This document shows positions 36,296 to 45,453 of a stretch of 64,000 bases of DNA, piece by piece. This DNA comes from Stentor roeselii (lineage: Eukaryota; Ciliophora; Heterotrichea; Heterotrichida; Stentoridae), in NCBI GenBank assembly GCA_006503475.1, contig RSEH01000058.1, positions 62,001-126,000 of the forward strand. Reading direction: 5' to 3'. How positions within the stretch are numbered: the first letter of the stretch is position 1; each line of letters begins with the position of its first letter. A program made the position numbers and the translations under genes. Below the pieces are notes generated by a model, which saw only the letters and a program-made list of their open reading frames with translations, searched no databases and was not told the origin of the DNA.

Positions 36296-36556
36296 TTAAT
36301 TATAGAATGTTTGTTATTTAGAGGTTTCAAATTTACAGTAGTGAACGTTTTTTGGGTTTATTGAAGAGTGGAAGAGTTTTAATGGTTTAATGAGAGATTT
36401 TTTAATAATGATTAATGATTATTGAGTTTAAAGTGGTTGATTAGCGAAATATGTAAGATTAAAAAGAAATTTTATTTAGTTAGTTCTTCGGATAAGTATT
36501 AAATAATTCGCATAAAGAAAAAAACTTAAAAAAATAATCTTTACTCTCTAATCATC

Positions 36557-37507
36557 TTAAAATAATCCCTTAAAAGGTTTAAAAACATCTTTGATTTGAT
36601 GAACAATCCTTTTAGTTTCTCTTTCAATTTTATTATTCCTTCCATAGTTAGTAACAGGGAGCTGAACAACATTCTCCAAATGTCCAATATGGCAGTTAGA
36701 ATGCACTTCACAACAAGCTGACTGATGCAGTTCACAATAATAAAGAGCATCACGATGACAATCATCACAAAACTTAATGATTCCCTTATGTTTAAACTCT
36801 TCATATTCTTGATCATCAGGGACAAGTACTTCTTCTTTGCGAGGATTATTCCCCGGAAGATTAACACGAACATTCCCATTAAATCCTGAAGGAATCCTCT
36901 CTTCAAAATTCGCAAAATCACTATTTTCTTGCTGAAACTTCAATTCTTTCAGTTTTTTTTCTAACTCCTCGATTTCTCTCTGCCTCTCATCACGAAGATT
37001 TTGGCTTCGAACAACTTGATTCACTTCTGAACTCGGCTTCTGACTTCGAGGCTCAATTGAAGAAGGATTTTTTTCTAAATGTAGATTATTTGATTTCTGA
37101 TTAGAAGATGAAGATTCAAATGAATCAGGTTTTTTTAGTTCAGAGGATGTTTTTGCATCGGGTTTTTCAGGGTTTCGATGATTTGAAGGGAATGAATTGG
37201 AGAAGCCGAAATTAAAAGATTTTGGAGCGACTCCGAGGTCTGGAATTTCTGGTCTTTTTAAATTACGGTCGGCTGGGTTTGAGGAAGTTTTGGGATTGCT
37301 TGAGGGTAGATCGCGGTGGCTATTTGGGATATTATTTGAAGGTGAAATCTTGTTGTTATTGCTTGGGGTTGGAGTGTCTACGATGTAAGGGACAAGTCCA
37401 CATTCTGTTGTATGGAAATCATAATGATAGTCGCAAGCATACATGCATTCTGATTTGCAGTAATACTTTGGATACATGGAGCAGTAACCACATGTAATTG
37501 TAGACAT
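36557..37507 (-). CDS. Protein with two B-box-like zinc modules
   Basis: 316 residues. The N-terminal CGYCSMYPKYYCKSECMYACDYHYDFH and C-terminal FCDDCHRDALYYCELHQSACCEVHSNCH are B-box-like Cys/His clusters. Between them lie about 140 disordered Ser/Asn/Pro residues and a short coiled coil (REIEELEKKLKELKFQQE). It resembles the B-box/LRR gene at 4908-6284 only in the zinc module. It may be a scaffold or ubiquitin-linked protein. Confidence 0.7.
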   Translation of the reverse strand: MSTITCGYCSMYPKYYCKSECMYACDYHYDFHTTECGLVPYIVDTPTPSNNNKISPSNNIPNSHRDLPSSNPKTSSNPADRNLKRPEIPDLGVAPKSFNFGFSNSFPSNHRNPEKPDAKTSSELKKPDSFESSSSNQKSNNLHLEKNPSSIEPRSQKPSSEVNQVVRSQNLRDERQREIEELEKKLKELKFQQENSDFANFEERIPSGFNGNVRVNLPGNNPRKEEVLVPDDQEYEEFKHKGIIKFCDDCHRDALYYCELHQSACCEVHSNCHIGHLENVVQLPVTNYGRNNKIERETKRIVHQIKDVFKPFKGLF

Positions 37508-37654
37508 GATTAAATTCTAATGAAATCTCTACCTAAAAATTATTCTAACATAATAAGCCAACATATTTCAAATTACTACAAAAATCATTTTTTCCTAAAA
37601 CAACTCTCATAAAAAATGTTTAAGACTTCAATCAAAAACTAAATCAAATTATTC

Positions 37655-38617
37655 CTAATTTATTAACTCATTCAATAACTTTTCAACCAATGATATATAT
37701 TTTTGGCTCAGTTTCCCCTTTATTTCTTGATAAATTTCATTAATTTCTATAATCGTTTCTGGTTTCAAATTTTTAAACTTCAAAATAGAAACTATAAAAA
37801 CCCCAATTGAGTGAGTAGTTTCAAAATTCTTATGCTTTTGAAATTCCTTTAAACAATATTCTCCAAATTTCGCTGACCCTTTTCCGACTTTTGAAAAACT
37901 ATGAACCACTTGAATTAAGACATACTTAAAATCAGGATTGTTAATTGCTTTATCTTCAAGCATACCAAAGAGATACATATAGCCTTCAATCTGATTCATA
38001 GATAAATAATTACACAAGTTTGATAATTCAAGTAAACCTTTTTCTTGTGTATCTATTGCGCACATTATAAAGATGTTATGTGAATTTTCAGAAGGTAATT
38101 TAAAAATTCCTTGGATGAAATAAGCACGATCAATCGTTTTGAAATTTTCGAAATTTTGTAAAAAAACTGGAGTAACTCTGTCAATCAGCTCAAATTTTTT
38201 AATAGTTGATATTTTTAGTCTTGGTAGAGTTCTAATTGCAGTGGCCAGTAGATAAGGTTCAATAACATGACAATTTTCCATCAAAATCTCAAAAATGCTA
38301 TTAGAAAACACTTCAGAATATTCAATGTGTTGTTTATCAATCAAAGTTAAACTCAGATACGCACTAAAATACTCCTTATCATACTTTTTCAAATAAGGAA
38401 ACAAAGCTTTAATTTTATTAAACATCTTCTCTTTTTTCAAGGAATGAATAATAAAAACCAAGTGATTAACATCATAATCTTTCACTTTCGCCCATTCCGA
38501 AATTTCATGAGCATGACTCATCCTAATAATCTTCATATCATTGACTATTTCACTATAAACCTCAGGATGAAAGATCTTTCCAAAAGCCCTGCAATGTAAA
38601 GCCAGCATTTTTAACAT
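37655..38617 (-). CDS. Helical-repeat protein of unknown function, 320 aa
   Basis: Continuous alpha-helix-like sequence, hydrophobic and Lys-rich (AYLSLTLIDKQHIEYSEVF, YLLATAIRTLPRLKI), resembling FASTK- or PPR-type helical repeats of mitochondrial RNA-binding proteins; this is a guess from style only. The MLKMLALHCRAFGK start could be a mitochondrial presequence. Its ATG is 5 nt from the divergent DYNLRB ATG. Confidence 0.6.
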   Translation of the reverse strand: MLKMLALHCRAFGKIFHPEVYSEIVNDMKIIRMSHAHEISEWAKVKDYDVNHLVFIIHSLKKEKMFNKIKALFPYLKKYDKEYFSAYLSLTLIDKQHIEYSEVFSNSIFEILMENCHVIEPYLLATAIRTLPRLKISTIKKFELIDRVTPVFLQNFENFKTIDRAYFIQGIFKLPSENSHNIFIMCAIDTQEKGLLELSNLCNYLSMNQIEGYMYLFGMLEDKAINNPDFKYVLIQVVHSFSKVGKGSAKFGEYCLKEFQKHKNFETTHSIGVFIVSILKFKNLKPETIIEINEIYQEIKGKLSQKYISLVEKLLNELIN

Positions 38618-38622
38618 AATAA

Positions 38623-38931
38623 ATGTCAGAGATCGAAGAAGCTATCAACAGGATGAAAAAAGTGAAACTGATCATAACAGGTCCAGAAGGAAACGTTGTG
38701 CGTTCACATCTCGAGTCAAAGTCAAGCGACGTGGGAATGATCATAGCGAACATCAACGACTTGATCGACAAAGCCCGGAACATTGTGCGAGATGTTGACC
38801 CTAGCAACGATATGACATTATTGAGGTTCACACTGAGAAAACACGATATTATCATCGCCCCCGGCAAGAACTTTCGAATAATCGTGATTCAAGACACTAA
38901 CAAAGACTCGACTGCAGAAGAAAAAGTCTAG
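38623..38931 (+). CDS. DYNLRB: Dynein light chain roadblock/LC7
   Basis: 102 residues, matching DYNLRB length. VKLIITGPEGNVVRSHLES, IDKARNIVRDVDPSNDMTLLRF and ITAPxK-like IIAPGKNFRIIVIQD are conserved. Roadblock chains dimerise and bind the intermediate chains of cytoplasmic and axonemal dynein. No introns. Divergent start spacing of 5 nt to the neighbouring gene. Confidence 0.95.
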   Translation: MSEIEEAINRMKKVKLIITGPEGNVVRSHLESKSSDVGMIIANINDLIDKARNIVRDVDPSNDMTLLRFTLRKHDIIIAPGKNFRIIVIQDTNKDSTAEEKV

Positions 38932-38950
38932 TAACTGAATTTAAATTTAG

Positions 38951-40075
38951 TTATTGAAGCTTATATAAACCGATATTTGTTGTTAGTGACTCCAGCAGAT
39001 GGTCGATCAGGTACAAGGCGTCTTTTTCGTCTGTTCGGTCGATCAACTGTGACAGGTCTGCCACGCTCTGCTCGGGTTCAGGGCTTCTTTTTCTGGAACT
39101 GTTTAATTCTTGCATTAGAAGACGGGAATTTTTCTCATCTGATTGAATTCTTGATTTCAATTCTTCGATTTCTTCTTCTTGTGATTCGATTTTTCTTAGA
39201 GACTTTTGGTATTGAGATAAAGCTTCTTTTGAGTCTTTTGAAAGAACTTGAACACGGTTTTTTAACTTCTCGTTTTCAAGTTCAAGGGACTTTAAAGAGG
39301 AGGTCAGGGATTCGATTGTTTCTTGGGACTTTTGAGAAGATTTACGGGTTGAGTCGTCTTGTTCTTTGGACTTGGCAATAAGGTCAAGTTCTGTTTTTTC
39401 ACATTTTTTTTTAAGGATTCGTTTTTCTTTTTCTAGTTCTTTTTTTGCTTCAGTGAGACTTTCAAGTTCTTTAGATTTTTCTGTGTTGTCACTTTCGATT
39501 CGCTCAAGTCGATCTTTGAGACTTTTCCTTTCTTTTTCGAGTTCAGAGATTCTTTGTCTCTGCTGCTCGCACTGAGCGGTTAAGGACCTGATCTCTTCGT
39601 CTTGACGAGTTTGTTTCCGTTCAGGGTCATCGTTTTTTGTCTTGGCCAAGAGTCTTAACGAGTCAGTCTCTTTATTTTTCATGTCAAGTTCCTTGTTTCT
39701 CGCTTCAAGGTCTTTAGTTTTCTGGTCAAGTTCTTTTGACTTCGAAGCAGATTCTTTAGATTTCAAGTCAAGTTCCTTTATCTTCGAGTCAAGTTCTTTA
39801 GATTTGATTTCAAGTTCTTTAGTTTTGCCTTCCAAGTCTTTTGAGACTTTATTTAGATCAGAGGTTAGTCGAGAGTTGGCTGTTTTTAGAGAGTTTACTT
39901 CTTTTTCTAAGGTGATTTTAGAGAGAAGGGCTGATTCTAATTCAGACTCCAATTCGGCTTCCACGTGTTTTGACATGTTTTCAAGCTCGCGGAACTCTTT
40001 GGTGACGTGCTCTAGTTCGAGTGAACGTTCTTTTAGCATGATCTTTAAGGTTAGTAGGTCGGAGGTCTCTTCCAT
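38951..40075 (-). CDS. Coiled-coil protein with exact KxKELDx heptads, 374 aa
   Basis: Nearly all coiled coil. Residues 84-139 contain eight consecutive seven-residue units of the type K-x-K-E-L-D-x (KTKELEI, KSKELDS, KIKELDL, KSKESAS, KSKELDQ, KTKDLEA, RNKELDM, KNKETDS). The rest is typical Glu/Lys/Leu coil. A short C-terminal helix (DALYLIDHLLESLTTNIGLY) lies outside the coil. No family is recognised; a structural, cytoskeletal role is likely. Confidence 0.75.
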   Translation of the reverse strand: MEETSDLLTLKIMLKERSLELEHVTKEFRELENMSKHVEAELESELESALLSKITLEKEVNSLKTANSRLTSDLNKVSKDLEGKTKELEIKSKELDSKIKELDLKSKESASKSKELDQKTKDLEARNKELDMKNKETDSLRLLAKTKNDDPERKQTRQDEEIRSLTAQCEQQRQRISELEKERKSLKDRLERIESDNTEKSKELESLTEAKKELEKEKRILKKKCEKTELDLIAKSKEQDDSTRKSSQKSQETIESLTSSLKSLELENEKLKNRVQVLSKDSKEALSQYQKSLRKIESQEEEIEELKSRIQSDEKNSRLLMQELNSSRKRSPEPEQSVADLSQLIDRTDEKDALYLIDHLLESLTTNIGLYKLQ

Positions 40076-40689
40076 TTATGTTGTTTGGATTTAGGAAAGG
40101 ATGCAAGGTGTTGGATTGGTGAGAGAAGGGTTGATTTGGAATGGGTATTTTTAGGGGTAGAGATTGTTGGAAGGTTGAAGGATTTGATAACGGTTGGATT
40201 TTATTAGGATGAGAAATTGGATTTTCAAGGTTGTAGATGGAATCGGTATTGATTTGTTTAGATCGAGATATTCATATTTAATTGTTATTCAATAATTATT
40301 TGACTTCAATTGTTAGATTATTAATACTTTCTGTTTACTAAGTTCTTTTATCAAGTGGTTAAAATAGTGCTTTGAATGGCAAAATGTTTTTTATATACAA
40401 ATTCAGATCAATTATGAAATAGTTTTAATATACTTCAACCATAACCAATCATGGAAATTTCAAATTTCAGGTCACCTGATCCTAATTAATAAATTTCTAG
40501 AGTAACTACTCAATTTAGTACATCATTTTCTATGCCCAGATATTCTCACTGGCTTTTTATTAGATTTCCCAAAGTTTCATGATAATTGAAAGTCTTGAAA
40601 ACCGGATCTATCAAAGTTTCAGGCACTTTCAGTTAAAACTGTGTAGCTCTATCTAACCAATAGAATATTTAATTAAATAAACCGGATTA
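40076..40689. other. Intergenic, no gene seen
   Basis: 614 nt. The first 180 nt are G/T-rich on +, that is C/A-rich on the sense strand upstream of the minus coiled-coil gene. The rest is AT-rich with no supported feature. Confidence 0.5.
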
Positions 40690-40857
40690 TCAAACAACCG
40701 ATTCGCGATTAGAAGGCTTACAACTTTGTTCGAGCTCACTCCGTACTTCTTTGACAGTATATAGAGAAAAATTATGTAATCCCCGTTCCTCATTCTCCTT
40801 TTTGCAGGTACTTTCGGTAGGGACTCGTTTCATCTGTCGATTGATACCACAACCCAT
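40690..40857 (-). CDS. Small protein with MGCG lipidation-type N-terminus, 55 aa
   Basis: The ORF begins MGCGINRQMKRVPTES. Gly2 followed by Cys3 is the pattern of dually N-myristoylated and S-palmitoylated membrane proteins, and the basic residues after it would help membrane binding. The body is short and polar (GLHNFSLYTVKEVRSELEQ) with no known domain. The gene lies 36 nt upstream-to-downstream of the large coiled-coil gene. It is small, so it remains a candidate. Confidence 0.5.
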   Translation of the reverse strand: MGCGINRQMKRVPTESTCKKENEERGLHNFSLYTVKEVRSELEQSCKPSNRESVV

Positions 40858-40893
40858 ATTTATTACTTTCAATTAAACAAACTTTATCATTTT

Positions 40894-43800
40894 TTACTCA
40901 AATGGTGACTTTTTTCTTAAATTTTTAGTGCTTTCACTGAACCGGGAGGTTAAAACACTGATACTTTTGGGAAAAACAAGTCTTTTTTCGGTGTTTTTGT
41001 TCTCATGTTGACTACTTCTCAAGCTTTGAATCATTTCTTCCTTCTGTAAGTCTTCTAATAGTATTCCTAAGGTCTTTTTATAATTATTGATAAGCCTTTC
41101 GGTATGTGTTAGTTTATAATTTAGGTCTTTAACTGAGTTTAAGTCTCTCATCCTGGGGTCAGTCTGAACTTTCAACAGCTGACACTCAAAATTAAGTCTT
41201 TCCCGTTCAAGCACTTCAAGTTCTGCCTGAATCCTTGAAATTTCCGCTTGAATCTTATTAACCTCATTAGACCCTATCGTGATCTGAACCTGTTTCACAT
41301 AATTTTCAAGTTGATTTTTTTCATTTTTCAACAAATTCATTTTTTCCTCAGAACTCTTCAAAGTCGATCTAAAAACCTGAGAAGCTGTTTTGAGTTCCAT
41401 AAGTTCATTGCTAAGTTTATTGACCTGGTCCTTCAATTTCGAGTTTTCAACAAATGTAAATCCGAGTTCTTTTTGATTTTCTTGTATTTCGAGCTTTAGC
41501 GAGTTAATTTCTTTGTTTTTCACTTCTTGAAGACTCTCATTTTTCTGCATCAAGCTTTCAAGTTGTCCTCTCAGGCGTATTTGTTCTTGTTTTGAGCAGA
41601 AGTCTTCACTGTTGAAGTCTTCGAGTTTGCAGGTCAACTTTAACAAGTCGCTACTGCTTTGGCTGAGTTCTTTTTGGAGATCATGAAGTTTTTTTGATAA
41701 AGTCTCGATTTCATCAATTGTGTTTGAGATCCAAGAACTCAAAATACTGCTGTTTGAAGAAATTTTGTCTTTCCATAGAAGGAGAAATTCTTTGTAACCT
41801 GGAGATATGAAAGTTTTACCTTCTGAGGAGTATACTGTTGACTTTCCTGCAAATGAAGCAACGAGTTTATAACATTCGAACATTTCCAGCTTTAATTTTT
41901 CTAGTTCTCTTTCATTATTTCCATACTTTTCTTGTAAAATGATCAGATCTTCTGAAACTCTACTTCTTTTATGTTTTTCTTCTTCAGTTTCTCTGTCTTT
42001 AGTCTTAACTTTCAACTTCAAACTTGAAAGTTCTTCTTCAAGTGCTCGGATTTTTTGGTTATTTCTTTCAAGAGTCTCTTGCTCAATACTCCACTTTTTA
42101 TTAAGTTCATCAAATTTTTCCTTCGCAGAAATTCCTTGTTCTTTAAAATTTCTTGCTTGATTTTTTTCAGCTTTGACTTGAATTTCTAAAGTTTTTTTAT
42201 CATTTTCTAGACTCTTCAAGGCTTTTTCACATTTTGAGAATTTTTCCAAAATTTCTTCGAAATTTTGAGATTTTAAAGAAAATTCGATGCTGAGTTTTTG
42301 ATTTTCTTTGTAAAGTTCTTCAACTTCTCGGGAAAGTTCGCTGTTGTGCTTTCTTAAATCGTTTAAGGCTTCTGTTTGGATTAGTTCTCGTTGTTGGCAT
42401 TCGTTGTAAGCTTGTTGAACTTCTGAATAGTCTTCTTGGAGTTGGGACCATTTTTCTTCATCTAATTGTCGAAGCTGCTCGAGTTCAAGCTTTTGAAGTC
42501 TTTCTTCTTCGAGGTGCTGACATTTTGCTTTCATTTTGGAAAAGGCAAGTTTTAGCTCTTGGAGTTGTTTTTGGTCTTCTTCTTGGTTGCGTTCGATGTG
42601 TTTGGAATCTTGTTGTAAGGACTCGAGGTGTCTTTTTGAGTCTTCTAGTTCTTCTTGCAGGGTTTTTACCTGAAGAGAAAGCAAATTATTTTCAATTTTT
42701 TGCTTCGAGATAACATCTTGTTTATGAACTTCACTTTTTTTCATATCCTGAGTAATCCTCTCACATTCTTCCAACTCAAACTGAGTCTCTTTTAAAGTTT
42801 CCGCAAGAGTAGTAGCATTAGCCTGCAAATTTTCAATTTTAATTTCCATAGCAAGTTTTTCCTCTTTCAATCTTTTAATAAAATTATCCTTTTCCTCAGC
42901 AAGAATTTTGAAATTTTTCAGTGATTCCTGAAGATCTTTTGTCTTTTGTCCTTCCTGGTAAAGTTCCTCAGAGCAATTTTCATTTTTAGCCAAAAGAAAA
43001 TCTTTATTTTTCAATTCCTGTTCAAATTTGATTTTACTTTTTTCGAATTCATTTTTCATACTTTCAAAATACTTGCTAAGTTCAGCAAGTTCCTTTTCCA
43101 TTTCCGCTTCCTTCTGTGAGTGTTCATCCACATATTCCAACAAATTAGTTTTTTCCTCTTCAAGCCTGGCGATTTCATCATCAGCAGTTTGAAGTGCTTC
43201 AGCAGCTTGTTTTAAATGATTTTCTAAAGTTTTTTTATCACCTTCCAACTGAATAATTTCATTTTCCAATTCCTTTTTCTCAACCTCTAAATTTTTAATA
43301 TCTTTTTCTTTAACTTCAATTAAATGTTGCCATCTTTTCGAGTTTTTATCTTTTTCCTGCCGATTTTCAAGACTTTCTTTACCAGCAGGTTCAAAATCTT
43401 CAAATTTCCTCGAAGAGACATTTTTACTTCCCTCAACTTTTACAGTAACTTTGCTTCCTTTAATCTCTTCAAGTGCTTGTTTGAGTATTTCAATATACGC
43501 CCGTTGTTGTTCAGAAGAAAGCATTTCCGCCCTAAGACTTTCTTCCACCTCGATTTTTTCCTGAATGACTTTTTCATACTTTTCCAAGATTTCTAAGTTT
43601 TCATCTTTCGAGTTAAATTTTTCTTGATTTCCGATAATTTGAGACTCAAGTCTTGAAATTTTCTTCTTGGCCTGGGTTAAATCAATGAAAGGATTCAAAT
43701 TAGACCCAAGATGTTCTGGTTTCACCGGAAAAGGATGTGACGGGCAGAGCTCTTGAATCCGCTGCTCACATAAAAGACGGTACTGCTCAAGGATTCTCAG

Positions 43801-43908
43801 TCGTTGCGCTTGAGACCTGATCTTTTCACGCATTTGACTTGTCAGTTCGCCGTCGCTTGAATAGCTTTCGCCGAGAATGTCTTCTTGAATTCTTTTCAAA
43901 TCGTCCAT
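40894..43908 (-). CDS. Large coiled-coil protein, 1004 aa
   Basis: A continuous coiled coil from about residue 65 to 960 rich in Glu/Lys/Leu, with a small ordered head (SQAQRLRILEQYRLLCEQRIQELCPSHPFP) and a basic tail (SVLTSRFSESTKNLRKKSPFE). One break near 690-730 (YKLVASFAGKSTVYSSEGK) may be a hinge. The head motif, where hydrophobic coil is followed by a CPSHPFPV segment, recalls centrosomal/ciliary coils such as CEP-type proteins, but no exact match is claimed. Confidence 0.8.
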   Translation of the reverse strand: MDDLKRIQEDILGESYSSDGELTSQMREKIRSQAQRLRILEQYRLLCEQRIQELCPSHPFPVKPEHLGSNLNPFIDLTQAKKKISRLESQIIGNQEKFNSKDENLEILEKYEKVIQEKIEVEESLRAEMLSSEQQRAYIEILKQALEEIKGSKVTVKVEGSKNVSSRKFEDFEPAGKESLENRQEKDKNSKRWQHLIEVKEKDIKNLEVEKKELENEIIQLEGDKKTLENHLKQAAEALQTADDEIARLEEEKTNLLEYVDEHSQKEAEMEKELAELSKYFESMKNEFEKSKIKFEQELKNKDFLLAKNENCSEELYQEGQKTKDLQESLKNFKILAEEKDNFIKRLKEEKLAMEIKIENLQANATTLAETLKETQFELEECERITQDMKKSEVHKQDVISKQKIENNLLSLQVKTLQEELEDSKRHLESLQQDSKHIERNQEEDQKQLQELKLAFSKMKAKCQHLEEERLQKLELEQLRQLDEEKWSQLQEDYSEVQQAYNECQQRELIQTEALNDLRKHNSELSREVEELYKENQKLSIEFSLKSQNFEEILEKFSKCEKALKSLENDKKTLEIQVKAEKNQARNFKEQGISAKEKFDELNKKWSIEQETLERNNQKIRALEEELSSLKLKVKTKDRETEEEKHKRSRVSEDLIILQEKYGNNERELEKLKLEMFECYKLVASFAGKSTVYSSEGKTFISPGYKEFLLLWKDKISSNSSILSSWISNTIDEIETLSKKLHDLQKELSQSSSDLLKLTCKLEDFNSEDFCSKQEQIRLRGQLESLMQKNESLQEVKNKEINSLKLEIQENQKELGFTFVENSKLKDQVNKLSNELMELKTASQVFRSTLKSSEEKMNLLKNEKNQLENYVKQVQITIGSNEVNKIQAEISRIQAELEVLERERLNFECQLLKVQTDPRMRDLNSVKDLNYKLTHTERLINNYKKTLGILLEDLQKEEMIQSLRSSQHENKNTEKRLVFPKSISVLTSRFSESTKNLRKKSPFE

Positions 43909-43913
43909 ATGAA

Positions 43914-45452
43914 TTATTTTATATAAAAAAAACCTTCTTCTTTTGGTAACTCGATTGAATCTACCTTTGGTTTTAATTTTTCTATTAAAAAATTGATTTC
44001 GTTTAGTTCGAGTAGTCCTCTTTTATAAGATTTCATTACTTTTCCGATTTCTTCGATTTGTTTAAAAATTTTTACACAGGTCACTTGGTCTTTTTGAAGA
44101 GATGTCATGCAACTTGTCAGTGATGCGAAAAAATCTTGGGAAATTTCTCTGATTATTGCTCCGGTTGAGATTCCTGCTACTTCTGCGAAGAAGTTGTTTT
44201 TGGATTTTGCGAGTTTTAAGCAGATGTCAAGAAAAATTTCAGCATTGCAGATACCGATAAAACTTAATTTTCCTTTTCCACTGAAGATTACTGAGAAAAT
44301 CGAGGCCTGCACCGCAAGTTCAACTTTTAAAATCTTCGGAAACATTTTCAAAACCCCTCCAATTTCACAAAGTGCAGCAAGTTCATCAATAATATTAAGC
44401 CTCTTATTCAGCAGTACCATAGTTTTCGCATGATTAATCGACAATTCTTCAAAATTAAACCCATTCTGACTTTGCACATTCAAATTCGAAGCCGCCTGTA
44501 AAGTAACAAAAGATCTTTCCGATATAGCACGTGATTCAATAGTAAGTCTAACATTGACAGGTTCATGAATATTATCCTTTCTAAATCATACCAATTTCTC
44601 AAAATCAATTCCATTCTGCTTCAACTGGACAGTCCTAACATCCCAGACATCAATTCCCACTTCTCTAGAAATAACTTTTCCATTACTAAAGTCCAAAGGG
44701 CAAGTCCAAGTTGAATTTTTTTCCAACACAAGTCCGCGGGTGTTAAAAAGAGACAACTTGCGGAAAGAAAGAACCAAGACCCCTTCAGGCCGATCTTTAA
44801 CAATAAAAGCTTTTTGACAAGCTGAAGTGAGGACAGTTTCAAAGGACTGAAGACTGTAAATCCTGAGAAGTGACTTTCCATGAATGCAAGAAACTCTTTC
44901 ACTGTTGTTTGACAAGGCCAGGTCTGTCAAGGCTTCATTTGAACAGATTGTCTCGAAGACCAGCTTTCTGAGATCAGCGACTTTGACTGACCCTTCCTTT
45001 CCTCCAGTCACGACAGTGTTTTGCTTTGAGTCGATTGTTTTCACTGCTAGTCGATGAATTCGAGATGAAAAAACCGCGTCTTTCTGCCGAAGGTCCCAAA
45101 TCTTCACATTTCCATTTTTTCCTCCGGCGATGAAAGCTTCTTGGTTTTGAAAGAGAGAAAAAGATTTGACTTTTTCAATATTTTCGAAGTTTTTGATGAT
45201 TTTTAGCTCTTCTAAGTTGTAAAAACAACAGGAACTGCCTGATACTGCAAAGATTTGACGAGGGTTTAACATTTTGATTATGGATACAGGGGAAAGGTCA
45301 ATATCACAGATGTGGGAGTTGTAAGAGTAAAGAGAGAGATGGTCTGGAAAGCTTGCAACTATTCGATTTTCAAGACAAGCTGCGGATAAAGGTGGTAAAC
45401 ACGAAATGTGGTAGTTCCTAGATACCCTTTACGGAAGAATAGCGTAGTCCAT
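43914..45452 (-). CDS. WD40-repeat protein rebuilt from three exons, 502 aa
   Basis: Two 15-nt introns (45418-45432 and 44577-44591) separate a first exon (MDYAILP), a WD40 exon and a helical C-terminal exon. WD units are visible as FIAGGKNGNVKIWDLRQ and VVTGGKEGSVKVADLRK. After the second intron the protein continues NIHEPVNVRLTIESRAIS and ends helical. WD40 plus helical tail is shared by many scaffolds (U3 snoRNP, centrosomal NEDD1, others); I cannot choose. Its ATG begins 1 nt after the upstream gene's stop. Confidence 0.8.
44577..44591 (-). other. 15-nt intron in the WD40 gene
   Basis: GTATGATTTAGAAAG on the minus strand, phase 0 after a Leu codon. It hides an in-frame TGA and connects the WD40 part to a long open C-terminal frame without its own plausible ATG. 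It ends in AAG. A at position 10. Confidence 0.8.
45418..45432 (-). other. 15-nt intron near the WD40 gene start
   Basis: GTAAAGGGTATCTAG on the minus strand, phase 2 within a Pro codon. It removes an in-frame TAA after the seventh codon and opens the frame into the WD40 exon. A at position 10. Confidence 0.8.
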
Positions 45453-45453
45453 T

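Noticed and set aside
36051-36299. 82-codon ORF on + over the RING gene ectodomain
   Set aside because: It is antisense to the exon with signal peptide and Cys pairs.
40878-40893. 16-nt GTAA...AAG at the end of the large coiled-coil gene
   Set aside because: It would add only a few codons before the next stop; no evidence for it.
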